Positions 48,669 to 49,609 of a DNA stretch of 49,609 nt are shown in pieces; within the stretch, counting starts at the first letter, position 1, and the number at the start of each line of letters is the position of its first letter. The DNA is from a virus. The notes beneath the pieces are model-generated. The model did not search any database. It was given only the letters and a program-made list of their open reading frames with translations, and was not told the DNA's origin. The position numbers were made by a program, and so were the translations under genes. The stretch spans positions 1-49,609 of the IMG/VR virus record IMGVR_UViG_3300030012_004328; one strand, given 5' to 3'.

Positions 48669-49609
48669 ATGTCGTTTGATAAAGAAATTTCTTTTAGTCA
48701 AAGTGTGGGCGGCTTTAGTGTCGATGAACCCACACCTTTTTTGCCTAGTGTATCTCCACTTTATGCCGATACAGGCACAGACCCATTTGGCTCTATAACT
48801 GGGTATGAAGTAATATGGAATCAGGCATATGTTTTAAACACTGTGTCAGAAGGGCAGATTCAGGATAGGAAAAAGAATAGAATATCTGGAATGGGGACAG
48901 GTGGTGTCGAAATTCTAGAAGCTGAACATAGCAGAACTTATTTCGCTGAGATAAAAATAGATTCTGATAATTTTTTAGTAAATAATGCCACCTTAACTGG
49001 AGTCAACGAGGGAGAAGATGATGCTATAGTAACTACCTTCCCTCACATTCTGTTTTCAGATGACACTAATCCTACAGAATTTACTGGTTATTACCCTGTA
49101 GCAAAATTACATAACGGAAATTTAATAGAATTTACTCAAAGAAGTAATATTATACTCTCTGATCGTCAAATTAAACAACTTGGCGTTGATGGTGGCATAA
49201 ATACAGGTAATGGGGCTGCTCAAATAATTAAAAAAGGAGAGGGTGACGATAGTTATACATCAGACACCAATCCAGTTAGATTTAAATCTATTGTTGGCTC
49301 TGGGACGGTCCACGTTATAGATAGTCCCACCTCTAATCAAATTGTTATTAGTGGTAGTGGAGATGTTGGTGCGGGAGCAAGCTGCGTTAATATTGGTTCA
49401 GCAGCAAAAGTATATGAAGATGGATCTTCTGATCCTTTTGAATTCAGGACTTTAACAGGTAATGGCGACCCCGAAGATGTAGGTAAAAACAATACTACTG
49501 TTAAAATAGATCCTGCTAATGCTAATCAAATTCTAATCAGTGGTGGATATGCCAAAAACCTAGAAAACACTGATGGACAAAAGGTTTATGTAGAAGATTC
49601 TATAAGGCC
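48669..49609 (+). CDS. Virion protein, N-terminal part (3' end outside window)
   Basis: The ATG at 48669 opens a frame still open at the end of the window (about 313 residues). The product is Gly/Ser/Asn/Asp-rich and beta-patterned. A repeated unit of the form FKSIVGSGTVHVID... NQIVISG recurs as FRTLTGNGD... NQILISG, about 75 residues apart. It resembles phage fibre, decoration or adsorption proteins with stacked beta repeats. The N-terminal segment contains Pro/Phe-rich PTPFLPSVSPLYAD. No enzymatic motif is visible. Confidence 0.55.
   Translation, partial: MSFDKEISFSQSVGGFSVDEPTPFLPSVSPLYADTGTDPFGSITGYEVIWNQAYVLNTVSEGQIQDRKKNRISGMGTGGVEILEAEHSRTYFAEIKIDSDNFLVNNATLTGVNEGEDDAIVTTFPHILFSDDTNPTEFTGYYPVAKLHNGNLIEFTQRSNIILSDRQIKQLGVDGGINTGNGAAQIIKKGEGDDSYTSDTNPVRFKSIVGSGTVHVIDSPTSNQIVISGSGDVGAGASCVNIGSAAKVYEDGSSDPFEFRTLTGNGDPEDVGKNNTTVKIDPANANQILISGGYAKNLENTDGQKVYVEDSIR

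Overview
The window is a gene-dense stretch of a large, AT-rich, long-tailed DNA phage genome (Caudoviricetes, with a T4-like outlook). Supporting features are virion and tail genes at both ends, a complete replication/recombination block, a gp55-like late sigma factor, a class I ribonucleotide reductase, an Hsp20-type chaperone and a holin/endolysin/spanin-like lysis block. A Gram-negative host with LPS is suggested by a phage-encoded outer-membrane-barrel candidate with a C-terminal Phe, a lipoprotein nested in another gene as in spanin pairs, and ADP-heptose enzymes. The host genus cannot be read from the sequence. No tRNA, CRISPR array or insertion sequence was seen. No stretch longer than about 250 bases lacks a gene.

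Layout. (1) 1-9.5 kb, plus strand: the 3' end of a probable tape-measure gene, then five large virion genes with one-to-four-base overlaps or small gaps. (2) 9.5-16.9 kb, mostly minus strand: sigma factor, a glycosyltransferase (GT), Hsp20, an FmdB-like protein, an SSB-like protein with an acidic DVPF tail, a two-gene GT4/GT9 set and a possible recombination protein. One fibre-like gene on the plus strand (13.7-14.5 kb) interrupts this block. (3) 16.9-17.15 kb: a divergent control region with a promoter on each strand, six copies of an ATACG core and a hairpin. (4) 17.15-19.8 kb: nrdB and nrdA. (5) 19.8-25.1 kb: a strong promoter with a GC-rich leader hairpin, then five consecutive GT-like genes and a GDP-mannose 4,6-dehydratase. 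(6) 25.1-38.1 kb: replication genes, comprising a zinc-ribbon protein, UvsX/RecA, a nuclease, DnaB, primase, a RecB-like nuclease, a bacterial-type DNA polymerase III in separate PHP, exonuclease and polymerase genes, and a ClpA/B-like AAA+ protein. (7) 38.1-43.2 kb: HldD-like epimerase, spanin-like pair, outer-membrane barrel, holin, endolysin and small proteins. (8) 43.3-46.5 kb: cupin, HldE-type kinase, HldE-type nucleotidyltransferase, FkbM-like methyltransferase, HAD phosphatase and a nuclease. (9) 46.5-49.6 kb: a modular virion-type protein with a dnaX-like frameshift signal at its end, a terminator, a small gene and the start of another virion gene.

How the genes fit together. The replication block is close to self-sufficient for polymerase, proofreading, helicase, primase and recombinase, and the reductase supplies deoxynucleotides. 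A large share of coding capacity goes to glycans. The phage encodes the kinase, nucleotidyltransferase and epimerase steps towards ADP-L-glycero-D-manno-heptose, a GT9 (heptosyltransferase-family) fold split over two genes, several other GTs and a GDP-sugar enzyme. This could modify the host surface or decorate phage products; the sequence does not decide between them.

The strongest unusual signals are the -1 frameshift cassette at about 48.0 kb, the PHP-exonuclease-polymerase split, the heptose genes, the ATACG repeat cluster, and promoters that would start transcription at or just before start codons. All functional calls rest on reading motifs by eye; no database search was run.
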